A stretch of DNA of 64,000 nt from Pseudarthrobacter oxydans (GTDB taxonomy: Bacteria; Actinomycetota; Actinomycetes; Actinomycetales; Micrococcaceae), in assembly GCF_013314975.1 (NCBI RefSeq), contig NZ_JABTYH010000012.1, positions 1 to 64,000 of the forward strand, in the 5' to 3' direction. Shown in pieces: positions 50,502 to 59,393 of this stretch. A program made the translations under genes and the position numbers. How positions within the stretch are numbered: position 1 is the first letter of the stretch; each line of letters opens with the position of its first letter. Under the pieces are notes generated by a model, which searched no databases, was not told where the DNA came from, and worked only from the letters and a program-made list of their open reading frames with translations.

Positions 50502-50960
50502 ATGGACCACAGCATCAGCCTCAGCCAGCACATCCACGCGTCGCCGGAAAAAGTATGGTCAGTCATCACGGACATCCCCGGGTCGGCCACCACGCTGAGC
50601 GGGGTGGAGTCCGTCCAGCTGCTGACGGACGGCCCGTACGGCGAGGGAACGCGCTGGAAGGAAACCCGGAAGATGATGGGCAAATCAGAGACGGTGGAGA
50701 TGTGGGTGGCGCAGGCTGAGCCGCCGCGCAGCACCACCGTGAAAGCTGTCCAGGGCGGCGCCGACTACAGCACGCTGTTCACCCTTGCCCCTCGCGACGG
50801 CGGAACGGACCTCAGCGTGACGTTCGGGGGAGAGATGCACAAGCCGACCGCAGCAACGCGCATCATGATGGCGATCTTCGGCAAGATGGCAATGGCGGCC
50901 ACCCGGAAGGCCCTCCGCAAGGACCTGGCAGAAATAGCAGCCAAGGCGGAATCCATCTAA
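50502..50960 (+). CDS. SRPBCC (polyketide cyclase-like) protein
   Basis: A 152-residue helix-grip protein of the SRPBCC superfamily. ISLSQHIHASPEKVWSVITD opens the fold, GTRWKETRKMMGKSETVEMW gives the middle strands, and GTDLSVTFGGEMH with a long C-terminal helix closes it. The family binds hydrophobic ligands; neither ligand nor catalytic function is evident. The ATG before DHSISL was chosen over an upstream open extension. The stop overlaps the pentapeptide gene start by one base, so the two are probably coupled. Confidence 0.75.
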   Translation: MDHSISLSQHIHASPEKVWSVITDIPGSATTLSGVESVQLLTDGPYGEGTRWKETRKMMGKSETVEMWVAQAEPPRSTTVKAVQGGADYSTLFTLAPRDGGTDLSVTFGGEMHKPTAATRIMMAIFGKMAMAATRKALRKDLAEIAAKAESI

Positions 50961-51637
50961 TGGCCGCGCGCACCCCGCGGGCAGCACCCCCCGGCGTTGC
51001 GGCACCGCGCCTGACCCCTGTCCGGCTCGAAAACCTGACCGACGTCGCCGAGCCGGACTTCCAGCGTGGAGGGCGGTACGACGGCGCGCGGTACAGCCGT
51101 GTGGCTGCCGAGGGGATGGACCTGGGCGGCGCGGATTTCATCGATTGTGAGTTCCGGGGCGCGGCCTTCAACGAAGCGCAGTTGCGCGGCTCCAGCTTCC
51201 GCGACTGCATCCTGGAGGAGCTATACGCGCCGGTCCTCCTGGCGGCCCGGTCCACGTGGCGGGAAGTTGAGATCCGGAATGCCCGCCTCGGTTCTGCAGA
51301 ACTGTACGAGAGCGGCTGGCAGTCGGTCCGCATTGACGGCGGAAAACTCGATTTCCTCAACCTGCGGGGCGCCAAGCTCACCGACGTCGTGATCAGCGGC
51401 TGCATCATCAACGAACTGGACCTCGGCTCGGCCACTGGAACGCGCGTAGCCCTGAAGGACTGCACCATCGGCTCCCTGGACTTCAGCGGGGCCACGCTCA
51501 AGGACTTTGACCTGCGCGGCTCCGAGCTCAGGGGGATCAGCGGACTCGGCAGCCTTGGCGGCGTGGTCATTGACGACTCCCAGCTTGGACTCCTGGCACC
51601 CCTGCTGGCAGCGCATCTGGGGCTCACTGTCCTCTGA
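50960..51637 (+). CDS. Pentapeptide-repeat protein
   Basis: A 225-residue protein built largely of pentapeptide-like units A(D/N)LXX: GGADFIDCEFRGAAFNEAQL and RGSSFRDCILEELY, later FLNLRGAKLTDVVISG and SLDFSGATLKDFDLRGSELR. This predicts a right-handed quadrilateral beta-helix. Some family members mimic DNA and protect gyrase; others have unknown roles. No membrane or export signal is present. It overlaps the SRPBCC gene stop. A quinolone-protection role would be speculation. Confidence 0.78.
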   Translation: MAARTPRAAPPGVAAPRLTPVRLENLTDVAEPDFQRGGRYDGARYSRVAAEGMDLGGADFIDCEFRGAAFNEAQLRGSSFRDCILEELYAPVLLAARSTWREVEIRNARLGSAELYESGWQSVRIDGGKLDFLNLRGAKLTDVVISGCIINELDLGSATGTRVALKDCTIGSLDFSGATLKDFDLRGSELRGISGLGSLGGVVIDDSQLGLLAPLLAAHLGLTVL

Positions 51638-51697
51638 CGCGCGCACAGGACGCCGGCGCGCTGAGGGGTTCCCGTATCCACGGCACACCCTCCCGTG

Positions 51698-51725
51698 TAC
51701 TATTTACAGAACGAACGGTCGGTAA
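51698..51725 (+). promoter_or_regulatory. TetR/PaaR-type operator and -10 before the thiolase gene
   Basis: A 22-bp imperfect palindrome at 51704-51725 starts TTACAGAACG and ends CGGTCGGTAA. It overlaps a TACTAT -10 (51698-51703). The site matches the one before paaZ (59932-59953) at about 19 of 22 positions, so both blocks are likely controlled by one TetR-family repressor. Confidence 0.65.
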
Positions 51726-51781
51726 GTGGGGATTTACCGGCTGCTGATGACAGTGCTGTTTATCGCGTGAAGGGTGTTTCC

Positions 51782-53008
51782 ATGGCTGCAACCGCAGGTC
51801 CGCAGGCTTTCCTTGTTGGCGGGGTACGGACCCCGGTGGGCAGATACGGCGGAAGCCTCTCCTCCGTCCGTCCCGATGACCTGGCCGCCCTGGTGCTCCG
51901 GGAAGCGGTCAGCCGGGCCGGCCTGGACCCGGACAGCATCGACGAGGTCATCCTGGGCAACGCCAACGGGGCCGGCGAGGAAAACCGCAACGTGGCCCGG
52001 ATGGCGACCCTCCTGGCCGGGCTGCCCCTCCACATCCCCGGAATCACCGTCAACCGGCTTTGCTCGTCCGGGCTGAGCGCCATCATCATGGCCAGCCAGA
52101 TGATCAAGTCGGGTGCGGCGGACATCGTGATAGCCGGCGGCGTGGAATCCATGAGCCGGGCGCCCTGGGTGCAGGAAAAGCCCGCCACGGCCTTCGCCAA
52201 GCCCGGCGCCATCTTTGACACGTCCATCGGCTGGCGGTTCGCCAACCCGCTGTTCCAGAAGGGCGAGCTGTCCCGCGACGGCAAAATGACCTATTCCATG
52301 CCTGAGACCGCAGAGGAAGTGGCCCGCGTGGATAACATCTCCCGCGAGGATGCCGACGCCTTTGCCGTCCGGTCCCACCAGCGCTCCCTCGACGCCATAG
52401 CTGCCGGGCGGTTCAAGGACGAGATCGTCCCTGTGACCGTCAGGACCCGCAAATCCGAGACCGTGGTGGACACGGATGAAGGCCCCCGCGAAGGCACCAC
52501 CATGGAGGTCCTCGCCAAACTGAAGCCCGTGACGCACGGAGGTTCAGTGGTCACCGCAGGCAACTCCTCCACCCTGAACGACGGCGCCTCCGCCATCATC
52601 GTGGCCTCCGAAGCCGCCATCGAACGGCTCGGGTTGACGCCCCGGGCACGCATCATAGACGGCGCCTCGGCCGGCTGCGAGCCGGAGATCATGGGCATCG
52701 GCCCGGTCCCCGCCACCCAGAAGGTGCTCAGGCGGAGCGGCCTCAGCGCAGGTGACCTGGATGCCGTCGAACTTAACGAAGCCTTTGCCACTCAATCCCT
52801 CGCCTGCATCCGGCGCCTCGGCCTGGATCCGGACATCGTCAACAACGACGGCGGCGCGATCTCCCTGGGGCATCCGCTGGGTTCCAGCGGGGCGCGGATT
52901 GCGATCACCCTGTTAGGCCGGATGGAGCGCGAAGACGCCAGGCGGGGCCTCGCCACCATGTGCATCGGCGTGGGCCAGGGTACGGCCATGCTGCTGGAGA
53001 AAGTCTGA
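51782..53008 (+). CDS. Acetyl-CoA acyltransferase (thiolase)
   Basis: A 408-residue thiolase. The nucleophilic Cys is in NRLCSSGLSAI (about residue 93), the catalytic His in GGAISLGHPLGSSGARI (about 361) and the second Cys in MCIGVGQGTAML (about 391). Context suggests the beta-ketoadipyl-CoA thiolase of phenylacetate degradation (PaaJ-like), though a general beta-oxidation role is possible. It is first of three overlapping genes with enoyl-CoA hydratase and hydroxyacyl-CoA dehydrogenase. The start follows AAGGG. A TetR-type operator lies about 60 bases upstream; the open frame through the operator is rejected. Confidence 0.9.
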   Translation: MAATAGPQAFLVGGVRTPVGRYGGSLSSVRPDDLAALVLREAVSRAGLDPDSIDEVILGNANGAGEENRNVARMATLLAGLPLHIPGITVNRLCSSGLSAIIMASQMIKSGAADIVIAGGVESMSRAPWVQEKPATAFAKPGAIFDTSIGWRFANPLFQKGELSRDGKMTYSMPETAEEVARVDNISREDADAFAVRSHQRSLDAIAAGRFKDEIVPVTVRTRKSETVVDTDEGPREGTTMEVLAKLKPVTHGGSVVTAGNSSTLNDGASAIIVASEAAIERLGLTPRARIIDGASAGCEPEIMGIGPVPATQKVLRRSGLSAGDLDAVELNEAFATQSLACIRRLGLDPDIVNNDGGAISLGHPLGSSGARIAITLLGRMEREDARRGLATMCIGVGQGTAMLLEKV

Positions 53009-53865
53009 TGGCGGGCCCCGTGGACCTGGCAGCGGAGAAGTTCCAGACGCTCCTGGTGGAGGAACGCACCGACCGGGTGGTGGTGCTGCTGAACCGGCCC
53101 GAGGTGCGCAACGCGATCGACCAGCAGATGGTGGACGAGCTGCACGTGGTGTGCGCCGCGCTGGAGCAGGACCCCAAGGTGCTGATCATCGCCGGCGTGG
53201 ATGGCGTGTTCGCCTCCGGCGCCGATATTGCCCAGCTGCGCGAACGGCGCCGGGGCGACGCCCTGCAGGGCATCAATTCCACCATCTTTGTCCGCATCGC
53301 CAAGCTGCCCATGCCGGTCATTGCCGCGCTCGACGGGTACTGCCTGGGCGGCGGGGCAGAGCTGGCCTACGCGGCGGATTTCCGGCTCGGGACGTCGAGT
53401 GTCCGCATTGGCAACCCCGAAACCGGGCTCGGAATCCTCGCTGCCGCCGGGGCCAGTTGGCGGCTGAAGGAACTGGTGGGGGAGCCCGTGGCCAAGCAGG
53501 TCCTCCTGGCGGGAAAGATCCTCACTGCCGAAGAAGCACTGGCCGTCAACCTCATCACCGAAATCCACGACGCACCGGAACTCATGGACGCGGCGCACAG
53601 CCTGGCCGACAGGATCGCCCGGCAGGATCCGCTGGCAGTGCGGGTCACCAAGTCCGTGTTCCACGCCCCTGCGGAAGCGCACCCCGTCATCGACCAGCTG
53701 GCGCAAGGGATCCTGTTTGAATCCGAGGCCAAATTCGACCGGATGCAGCAGTTCCTGGACAGGAAGAACGACAAGAAAACCGGCGCGAAGGGCGGCGGCA
53801 GTGCAGCCACCGCCGCCACCACCGGAACCCCGGAAGGCACAGAGAGCGGAGAGCAGAACCGATGA
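53008..53865 (+). CDS. Enoyl-CoA hydratase
   Basis: A 285-residue crotonase-fold protein, PaaF-like by context. Features are LNRPEVRNAIDQQMVDELHV, the CoA/oxyanion segment VFASGADIAQLRERR, and LDGYCLGGGAELAYAADFRL with the second oxyanion Gly. A catalytic Glu is present in NPETGLGI. The C-terminus has a 20-residue Gly/Ala/Thr-rich tail not usual in the family. It hydrates 2,3-dehydroadipyl-CoA or a similar enoyl-CoA. It overlaps the thiolase stop by one base and the next gene by four. Confidence 0.87.
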   Translation: MAGPVDLAAEKFQTLLVEERTDRVVVLLNRPEVRNAIDQQMVDELHVVCAALEQDPKVLIIAGVDGVFASGADIAQLRERRRGDALQGINSTIFVRIAKLPMPVIAALDGYCLGGGAELAYAADFRLGTSSVRIGNPETGLGILAAAGASWRLKELVGEPVAKQVLLAGKILTAEEALAVNLITEIHDAPELMDAAHSLADRIARQDPLAVRVTKSVFHAPAEAHPVIDQLAQGILFESEAKFDRMQQFLDRKNDKKTGAKGGGSAATAATTGTPEGTESGEQNR

Positions 53866-54746
53866 GCACACCCGAACTTTCCCCCGGCCTGCCCACTGAT
53901 CTTCCCCACTTCGTAGGTGTCCTGGGCGGCGGCCGCATGGGTGCCGGAATCGCCCATGCCTTTCTGGTCAAGGGCGCGGACGTGCTGGTGGTGGAGCGCG
54001 ACGACCAGTCAGCGGAAGCTGCCCGTGAGCGCGTGGAATCGGCCGCGGCCAAGAGTATTGAGCGCGGCATGACGGACGCCAACCTGGATGAAATGGTGTC
54101 CAGGCTGTCCGTCACGGTGGACTACGACGACTTTGCGGACCGCCAGCTGGTGGTGGAAGCGGTGCCGGAGGACTGGGACCTGAAAGTCACGTCACTGCGG
54201 GGCATCGAGGAACGGCTGGGCGAGAGTGCCTTCCTGGCCTCGAACACGTCATCGCTGTCCGTGAACGGCCTCGCCGGTGAACTGAAGCGCCCCGAAAACT
54301 TCCTCGGCCTGCACTTCTTCAACCCTGTTCCGGCGTCCACGCTCATCGAGGTGGTGCTGGGGAAGCGCACGTCTCCCCAGCTCGCGGCCGCGGCGAAGGG
54401 GTGGGTGGAGGCACTCGGCAAGACCGCCGTCGTGGTTAATGACGCCCCGGGGTTCGCGTCCTCCCGGCTGGGTGTGGCCATCGCCCTGGAGGCGATGCGC
54501 ATGGTTGAGGAAGGCGTTGCGTCCGCCGAGGACATCGACGCCGCCATGGTCCTGGGGTACAAGCACCCCACCGGGCCGCTGCGGACCACGGACATCGTGG
54601 GGCTGGACGTGCGGCTCGGCATTGCCGAGTACCTGCACTCCACCCTGGGCGAGCGGTTCGCCCCGCCCCAGATCCTCAAGGACAAGGTGGCCCGGGGCGA
54701 ACTGGGACGGAAAACCGGCAAGGGCTTTTTCGACTGGCCCGGATAG
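53862..54746 (+). CDS. 3-hydroxyacyl-CoA dehydrogenase
   Basis: A 294-residue NAD-dependent dehydrogenase of the 3-hydroxybutyryl-CoA dehydrogenase type (PaaH-like by context). The Rossmann motif GVLGGGRMGAGIAHAF is near residue 19. The catalytic region LASNTSSLSVNGLAG, GLHFFNPVPASTLIEVV (with the catalytic His) and the dimerisation domain ending GRKTGKGFFDW are all canonical. It oxidises 3-hydroxyadipyl-CoA or a like substrate. It is third in the thiolase-hydratase-dehydrogenase block. Confidence 0.9.
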   Translation: MSTPELSPGLPTDLPHFVGVLGGGRMGAGIAHAFLVKGADVLVVERDDQSAEAARERVESAAAKSIERGMTDANLDEMVSRLSVTVDYDDFADRQLVVEAVPEDWDLKVTSLRGIEERLGESAFLASNTSSLSVNGLAGELKRPENFLGLHFFNPVPASTLIEVVLGKRTSPQLAAAAKGWVEALGKTAVVVNDAPGFASSRLGVAIALEAMRMVEEGVASAEDIDAAMVLGYKHPTGPLRTTDIVGLDVRLGIAEYLHSTLGERFAPPQILKDKVARGELGRKTGKGFFDWPG

Positions 54747-54755
54747 GAACGCGGG

Positions 54756-54989
54756 TCAGTCGAAGAAACCGACGATGTAGCCGATGAAGTAGAGCAGGAA
54801 CAGCAGGACGCCGGCCCCGATGGCGCCCATCCAGAAGATCTGCTGGCCCTTCCCCGAGCCCTTCTGCCGGGGCTCCTGGGTGCCTGCCACCGACCCTTCA
54901 CCGGGAGGCGTTTCGCCGGGCGGCACCCCGCCGCCGGGCTCCAGGCCTGTGATCTTGTCATCCTCCGGGTCCGGATTGGTTCCTGACAC
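54756..54989 (-). CDS. DUF6480-type small membrane protein
   Basis: A 77-residue protein with a Pro/Gly/Glu-rich N-terminal half (NPDPEDDKITGLEPGGGVPP) and one C-terminal membrane segment (IFWMGAIGAGVLLFLLYFIG). This plan matches the DUF6480 family of actinobacteria. It is convergent with the dehydrogenase gene, nine bases apart. The function is unknown. Confidence 0.65.
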   Translation of the reverse strand: MSGTNPDPEDDKITGLEPGGGVPPGETPPGEGSVAGTQEPRQKGSGKGQQIFWMGAIGAGVLLFLLYFIGYIVGFFD

Positions 54990-55064
54990 GTAAACTCCCT
55001 CGCTCGCCGTCCTGATGCTGTCCCCAGCGTAACCGGCCCCGGTGGTTGCACCTAGGCTGGTGCC

Positions 55065-55673
55065 GTGACTTTCCTAGAACCCCTTACCCTCACGGGCAGG
55101 TATGTAACCCTGGAACCGTTGTCCAGGGAGCACCACGACGGCCTGGTGGACGCAGCACGGGACGGCGAGCTGTGGCGGCTCTGGTACACCTCGGTTCCGG
55201 CCCCCGAGGAGATGGCCGCTGAGATCGGGCGCCGCCTCGACCTGCAGGAGCAGGGATCCATGCTGCCGTTCACCACCCGGCTGATCGACCCCGGCACCGG
55301 CGCGCCCGGCCGGATCATCGGCATGACCACCTACATGAACATCGACGCCGGCACGCCCCGGGTGGAGATCGGCTCCACCTGGAACGCCGCCTCCGTCCAG
55401 GGAACCGGGACCAACCCCGATTCCAAGCTCCTGCTGCTGCGGCACGCGTTCGAGACGCTGGGCTGCCCGGCCGTGGAGTTCCGGACGCATTGGCTGAACC
55501 ACCAGTCGCGCGAGGCCATCGCCCGGCTGGGCGCCAAGCAGGACGGCGTGCTGCGCAACCACTCCAGGACCCGCGACGGGCTCCTCAGGGACACTGTGGT
55601 GTTCTCCATCCTGGAACACGAGTGGCCCATGGTCCGGGCGGGCCTGGAGCACCGGCTGGCCAGGCGCGGCTAG
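55065..55673 (+). CDS. GNAT-family acetyltransferase (RimJ/RimL type)
   Basis: A 202-residue N-acetyltransferase. LTGRYVTLEPLSREHHDGLV is the N-terminal strand-helix, and VEIGSTWNAASVQGTGTNPD includes the acetyl-CoA pyrophosphate loop region. LGCPAVEFRTHWLNHQSREA and LGAKQDGVLRNH complete the RimJ/RimL-like fold. The substrate is unknown; relatives acetylate ribosomal proteins or small molecules. The start is a GTG. Its stop lies in a hairpin shared with the convergent SGNH gene. Confidence 0.82.
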   Translation: MTFLEPLTLTGRYVTLEPLSREHHDGLVDAARDGELWRLWYTSVPAPEEMAAEIGRRLDLQEQGSMLPFTTRLIDPGTGAPGRIIGMTTYMNIDAGTPRVEIGSTWNAASVQGTGTNPDSKLLLLRHAFETLGCPAVEFRTHWLNHQSREAIARLGAKQDGVLRNHSRTRDGLLRDTVVFSILEHEWPMVRAGLEHRLARRG

Positions 55674-55689
55674 CTGTTCCCGGCTAGCC
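55668..55689. terminator. Hairpin covering two convergent stop codons
   Basis: GGCTAGC and GCTAGCC form a perfect 7-bp stem with an 8-base loop. Each arm contains the stop codon of one convergent gene. It may be a weak bidirectional terminator. Confidence 0.4.
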
Positions 55690-56514
55690 GGCGGAGTAGG
55701 CTCCGGCGGCGTCCAGGGCGGCGTAATACGCCTCGTAGCCCTCGGCGTTCGGGTGGAAGCTGTCCGGGCTGCCCGCGCCGCCAAGGTTGATCCACGGGTC
55801 CGGCGACAAAGCGCCATGGCCGAGGAAAGCGGACCGCACGTCAACGTAGGTGGCGCCGGTGTCGCCCGCGGCCTCGGCGATTGCACCGTTCAGGTCATCA
55901 GCCAACCCGGTGGCCTGGTATATGAACAGCGCCGCGGCACTAGTCTGCCCGGCCGGGATGGGGTCCAGGAGGTAGGGGTAACCGGTGACCACGATCCTGG
56001 CGTTGGGCGCGGCGGCCTGCACGCCCTCGATCATCGAGACCACGTCGCGGTACAGTTGCCCGCCCTCGAGCTGGGCGGTTGCATACGCGGTGGCAGCAGC
56101 ACACTCCTGGCCCGGGGTTGCACCTGCCAGCGCTACTCCACAGTAGGTAATGATGGCGCCGAAGCCGAGGTTGTTGCCGCCGGCGGTGATGGTCACCAGT
56201 TCGGTGCTCTTGTTCAGCCGCCCAAGCTGGGAGTCCACCACATCCTGGGTTGTCTTCCCGCTGCAGGCCTCGTTGGCAACCAGTTTGATCGCCTTGGTCT
56301 CGTCGGCGAGCTCAGAGTAGGTGTTGCCGCTGCGGTAGCAGTCATCCAGGTACGGCCCGGCCCCCTGCCCGGCAGCGAAGGAGTCTCCCAGGGCAATGTA
56401 CTTGGTCTTGTCCGCAGCCTGCGCCGGCACGGTAGCCAGCCCTGCCGCCATGGCAAGGGTGGCGAGGCCTGCTGCAAAAGCCGAGCGACGGCGTCGTACG
56501 GTGATGTTCCCCAA
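55684..56514 (-). CDS. Secreted SGNH/GDSL hydrolase
   Basis: A 276-residue exported esterase/lipase. A basic N-terminus (VRRRRS), a hydrophobic run and a signal-peptidase site near AQAADK (about residue 35) show secretion. Block I is ALGDSFAAGQG with the nucleophile Ser, block III supplies TITAGGNNLGFG with the oxyanion Asn, and block V PDSFHPNAEGY holds the catalytic Asp and His. A TTG start is inferred because AGGAG lies six bases upstream and the signal peptide then has normal length. Substrates may be acylglycerols or other esters. Cysteines in the mature part suggest disulfides, as in Streptomyces GDSL lipases. Confidence 0.85.
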   Translation of the reverse strand: MGNITVRRRRSAFAAGLATLAMAAGLATVPAQAADKTKYIALGDSFAAGQGAGPYLDDCYRSGNTYSELADETKAIKLVANEACSGKTTQDVVDSQLGRLNKSTELVTITAGGNNLGFGAIITYCGVALAGATPGQECAAATAYATAQLEGGQLYRDVVSMIEGVQAAAPNARIVVTGYPYLLDPIPAGQTSAAALFIYQATGLADDLNGAIAEAAGDTGATYVDVRSAFLGHGALSPDPWINLGGAGSPDSFHPNAEGYEAYYAALDAAGAYSAG

Positions 56515-56611
56515 GTGGCTCTCCTTGAACGGTGGAAGAAGGCAAGTACGAGCCACCGTACTACCTGGCTGTGACGTGCGCCTCCTGTGGCCGGTGTGAT
56601 TAGCTGTGCGG

Positions 56612-57331
56612 ATGAAGAAACCGGGCAGGTCCATGGACTGGGATGGTGCCGTTAACGCCTGGCATGTGGCCGGCGGTGTCTACCGCATGGGCAGGCGCGA
56701 GTGGCTCACCGAGGCAGGCTGGCGGCAGGCGTACGACGACGGCATCCGCACGGTGATTGACCTCCGCAACGAGGCGGAGGCGCAGCGCCGGGACACCGAT
56801 CCCGTGGTGGGCAGGGCCGCCTGGTCCGGGATGGTGGTGGTTTCCGCGCCGACGGAGGAGCCGGGCGATCCGCGCTTTACCGCCGTGACCGGCCCCTACC
56901 TCAACGATCCGGCCAACTATCCCGAGAACGCGCGGCTGTTCCCGGACAAGCTGGTGGGCGTCTTCCGCGAGCTTGCGGCAGCTTCGGCCCGCGGCGCCGT
57001 GGTGCTGCACTGCGCGGCCGGCCGTGACCGCAGCGGCATGGTGGCGGCCATGGTCCAGGACCTCGCCGGGGACTCCGGGCAGGACATCGCCGAGGGCTAC
57101 CGGCGCGCGGCCCGCGGCATCAACGAGCGCTACCGCACCCACGGCCCGCCCCATGCACGGGAACGGTACCTCGGCGAAGCGGAACTGGTCCCGCTGCTCC
57201 AAGAGCGCGGAGAGGCCGTGGCGCAATTCGTGCGCAGCCTCGATACCCGCGCGTTCCTGCTGGACAACGGACTCAGCGCCGCGGAGCTGGACGCCGTCCG
57301 TGCCTTGTGCGGAGCGGGGGTGTCCCGATGA
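56612..57331 (+). CDS. Tyrosine-protein phosphatase family protein
   Basis: A 239-residue phosphatase of the PtpB-like tyrosine/lipid type. The P-loop HCAAGRDRSGM (Cys-x5-Arg, about residue 134) is intact. The N-terminal NAWHVAGGVYRMGRREWL and IDLRNEAEAQRRD segments match the family, which removes phosphate from proteins or phosphoinositides. The start is the ATG of MKKPGRS; a GTG two codons upstream is equally open. It overlaps the serine protease gene by four bases, so the two are translationally coupled, though a functional link is not evident. Confidence 0.82.
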   Translation: MKKPGRSMDWDGAVNAWHVAGGVYRMGRREWLTEAGWRQAYDDGIRTVIDLRNEAEAQRRDTDPVVGRAAWSGMVVVSAPTEEPGDPRFTAVTGPYLNDPANYPENARLFPDKLVGVFRELAAASARGAVVLHCAAGRDRSGMVAAMVQDLAGDSGQDIAEGYRRAARGINERYRTHGPPHARERYLGEAELVPLLQERGEAVAQFVRSLDTRAFLLDNGLSAAELDAVRALCGAGVSR

Positions 57332-59385
57332 GCGTCCGCCGGGTCCTCTTCCTCGGCGCGGCGGCGGGCGTCCTCGCATCCTCCGCTGTTGTGGCTGCGC
57401 CGGGTTGGGCTGTGGTTGCTCCGGGCCCGGATGCCGGCGCCGTCCCGGGCTCGGGCAGTTCGTTCCTCTCGGACGCCGCCCTGGCCGTTGCCGTGCAGCG
57501 GGACCTCGGCCTCACCCCGGAACAGTTCGCCGCCGCCGGGGAACTCGGCGTCCGGGCCGCAGCCGCGGCCGGGCAGCTCAGGGCCGTTCCCGGTTATGCG
57601 GGCACCCGGCTCCAGGACGGGCAGATCGTGGTGTCCGGAACAGGTGCCGAACTCCAGGACGCGGTGGCGGCGCTCGGCGCCGGCATCCCGGGCCTTGTTC
57701 TGGAGGCGGCTCCGGCCGGCGCTGCGATGCCTGCCGTGCCAAAGCCTGCCGTGCCAAACCCTGGTTCCGAGCTCGCGCTGAGCACGGAGCAGCTGTTCCA
57801 CGCGTACGTGGCCGAGGTGGGGCTGCAGGGACTGCAGGCGGTGGTCACCTCCGGCGGAAAGTTCGTTATCCGGACCGGCGGCGTCAACGCGCCGGAAGCG
57901 GCCCCGGACGGTACCGGTGCCCCGGCTGCCGGGCCCGGAAGCTCCAAAGCGGCGGACGCCGGCAGGAAATCGCCGGCGGAGTTTGTTGCCCGGTTCGCCA
58001 ACGTTGAGCTCGACGACGGCACGCCGCTTGCGCCGGAGGCCGAGGTTCCCGGGGGACTCGGCTACATCGCCGACACCGGCTGGATCTGCTCCACGGGCTT
58101 TTCGGCGTTTGACCCGGCAGGCCTGCCGGCCGTCCTCACGGCCGGCCACTGTGCCTCGGACGGGGCAGCTGAGACGGCGGAGCTGGAATTCCAGTTCAAC
58201 CGAACAGGGCTGCTCGGAAAATTTGGTTTCAGCCAGTTCGGCGGCCCCGGCAACAGCCCGGTCCTCCGGCCAGGGAGCGTGGACGACCCGCTCCAGCCGG
58301 ACGACCCGGGCAACGTGGGAACAGATATCGCGGTGGTGGAATCCCTCCGTGCGGACCTGGACCCCCTGCCGGCAGCGAGCACCTGGGGTGACGCGTCCCA
58401 GCCGGAACCCGACGTCAAGATCATCGGCACGGCCGATCCCGTGGCGGGCATGCCGGTGTGCCGTTCCGGCCGGACCTCGGCCTGGTCCTGCGGCACGGTG
58501 GATGCGGTGGGGATCTTTGTGGTTCCCGGGCCGGGCTACGCGGCGGACCCCAACGACCTGCGGGCGTTCAACGGTTTCCTGTCCTACGGCGTCCAGTCCA
58601 GCGGCGGAGATTCCGGCGGCCCGTACGTCAGCGGCAACTACGCCGTGGGCACTCATGCCGCCGGAGACACGCCTGACGAGCAGGGCAACGTGGTGGAGAA
58701 TTTCGCGGTCGGGGCCACCCTGGCGGACAGCCTGGCCGTGCTGCCCGGTTACCAGCTGGAACTCTTCCTCAACACGCCTTCGGTGTCCTCTCCCGCGCCC
58801 GGCACCACCTATGAACCGGGGCAGGTCATCAGCGGCACCGTCCCTGCGGCCCCTGCCTCTGCCGTGGCTGCCGGCTCGAAGGTCCGGATCACCATCCAGC
58901 AGCAGGACACCGTCGAGGTCCCCGTCAACGCCGACGGGACCTGGAGCTTCCCGGCGCCGGAGGGCAAGGGAACACTCCGCTTTACCGCGCAGACCGTCAA
59001 CGGGTTCAGTGCCTCCGGTGCTGCGGACTTCGAGTTCGCCGCCGCTGCCCCGGAACCGGCCCCGGAAGAACCGGCCCCGCCGGTGCAGCCGGAGCCGGAA
59101 GAGCCCCCCGCCAGCCCGTTGCCCGCCCCGGCACCTGTGCCGGCAGACCCGGCCCCGGCGCCGGCGGATTCCTCTGCGGCTGGCCATGACGCCGTCGTCG
59201 CACCTTCGCCTGCCGCCGCCCCACCCGCGGACCCGTCAGGCTACCTGCGCCACCGTGACGGCGGCGGCCTGGCATACACGGGTGCCAGCGCACTCCCCGC
59301 GGCGGGCGCTGCCGCGGGGGCGATCGCCGTCGGAACCCTGTTGACGGCACTCGTCCGCCGCCGGAGGCAGCACACCCCCGAATAG
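57328..59385 (+). CDS. Sortase-anchored trypsin-like serine protease
   Basis: A 685-residue exported protease. A signal peptide (FLGAAAGVLASSAVVAAPG) comes first, then a pro-region and a chymotrypsin/alpha-lytic-like domain with His in LTAGHCAS (about residue 276), Asp in GTDIAVVES (about 334) and Ser in GGDSGGPY (about 430). A bacterial Ig-like domain (about 493-570) and a Pro/Ala/Glu-rich linker follow. The C-terminus LAYTG, a hydrophobic helix and RRRRQ form a cell-wall sorting signal of the LAXTG kind used by class E sortases in actinobacteria. It is thus a cell-surface protease. A sortase gene is not seen in the window. Confidence 0.85.
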   Translation: MSVRRVLFLGAAAGVLASSAVVAAPGWAVVAPGPDAGAVPGSGSSFLSDAALAVAVQRDLGLTPEQFAAAGELGVRAAAAAGQLRAVPGYAGTRLQDGQIVVSGTGAELQDAVAALGAGIPGLVLEAAPAGAAMPAVPKPAVPNPGSELALSTEQLFHAYVAEVGLQGLQAVVTSGGKFVIRTGGVNAPEAAPDGTGAPAAGPGSSKAADAGRKSPAEFVARFANVELDDGTPLAPEAEVPGGLGYIADTGWICSTGFSAFDPAGLPAVLTAGHCASDGAAETAELEFQFNRTGLLGKFGFSQFGGPGNSPVLRPGSVDDPLQPDDPGNVGTDIAVVESLRADLDPLPAASTWGDASQPEPDVKIIGTADPVAGMPVCRSGRTSAWSCGTVDAVGIFVVPGPGYAADPNDLRAFNGFLSYGVQSSGGDSGGPYVSGNYAVGTHAAGDTPDEQGNVVENFAVGATLADSLAVLPGYQLELFLNTPSVSSPAPGTTYEPGQVISGTVPAAPASAVAAGSKVRITIQQQDTVEVPVNADGTWSFPAPEGKGTLRFTAQTVNGFSASGAADFEFAAAAPEPAPEEPAPPVQPEPEEPPASPLPAPAPVPADPAPAPADSSAAGHDAVVAPSPAAAPPADPSGYLRHRDGGGLAYTGASALPAAGAAAGAIAVGTLLTALVRRRRQHTPE

Positions 59386-59393
59386 CGACGCGA

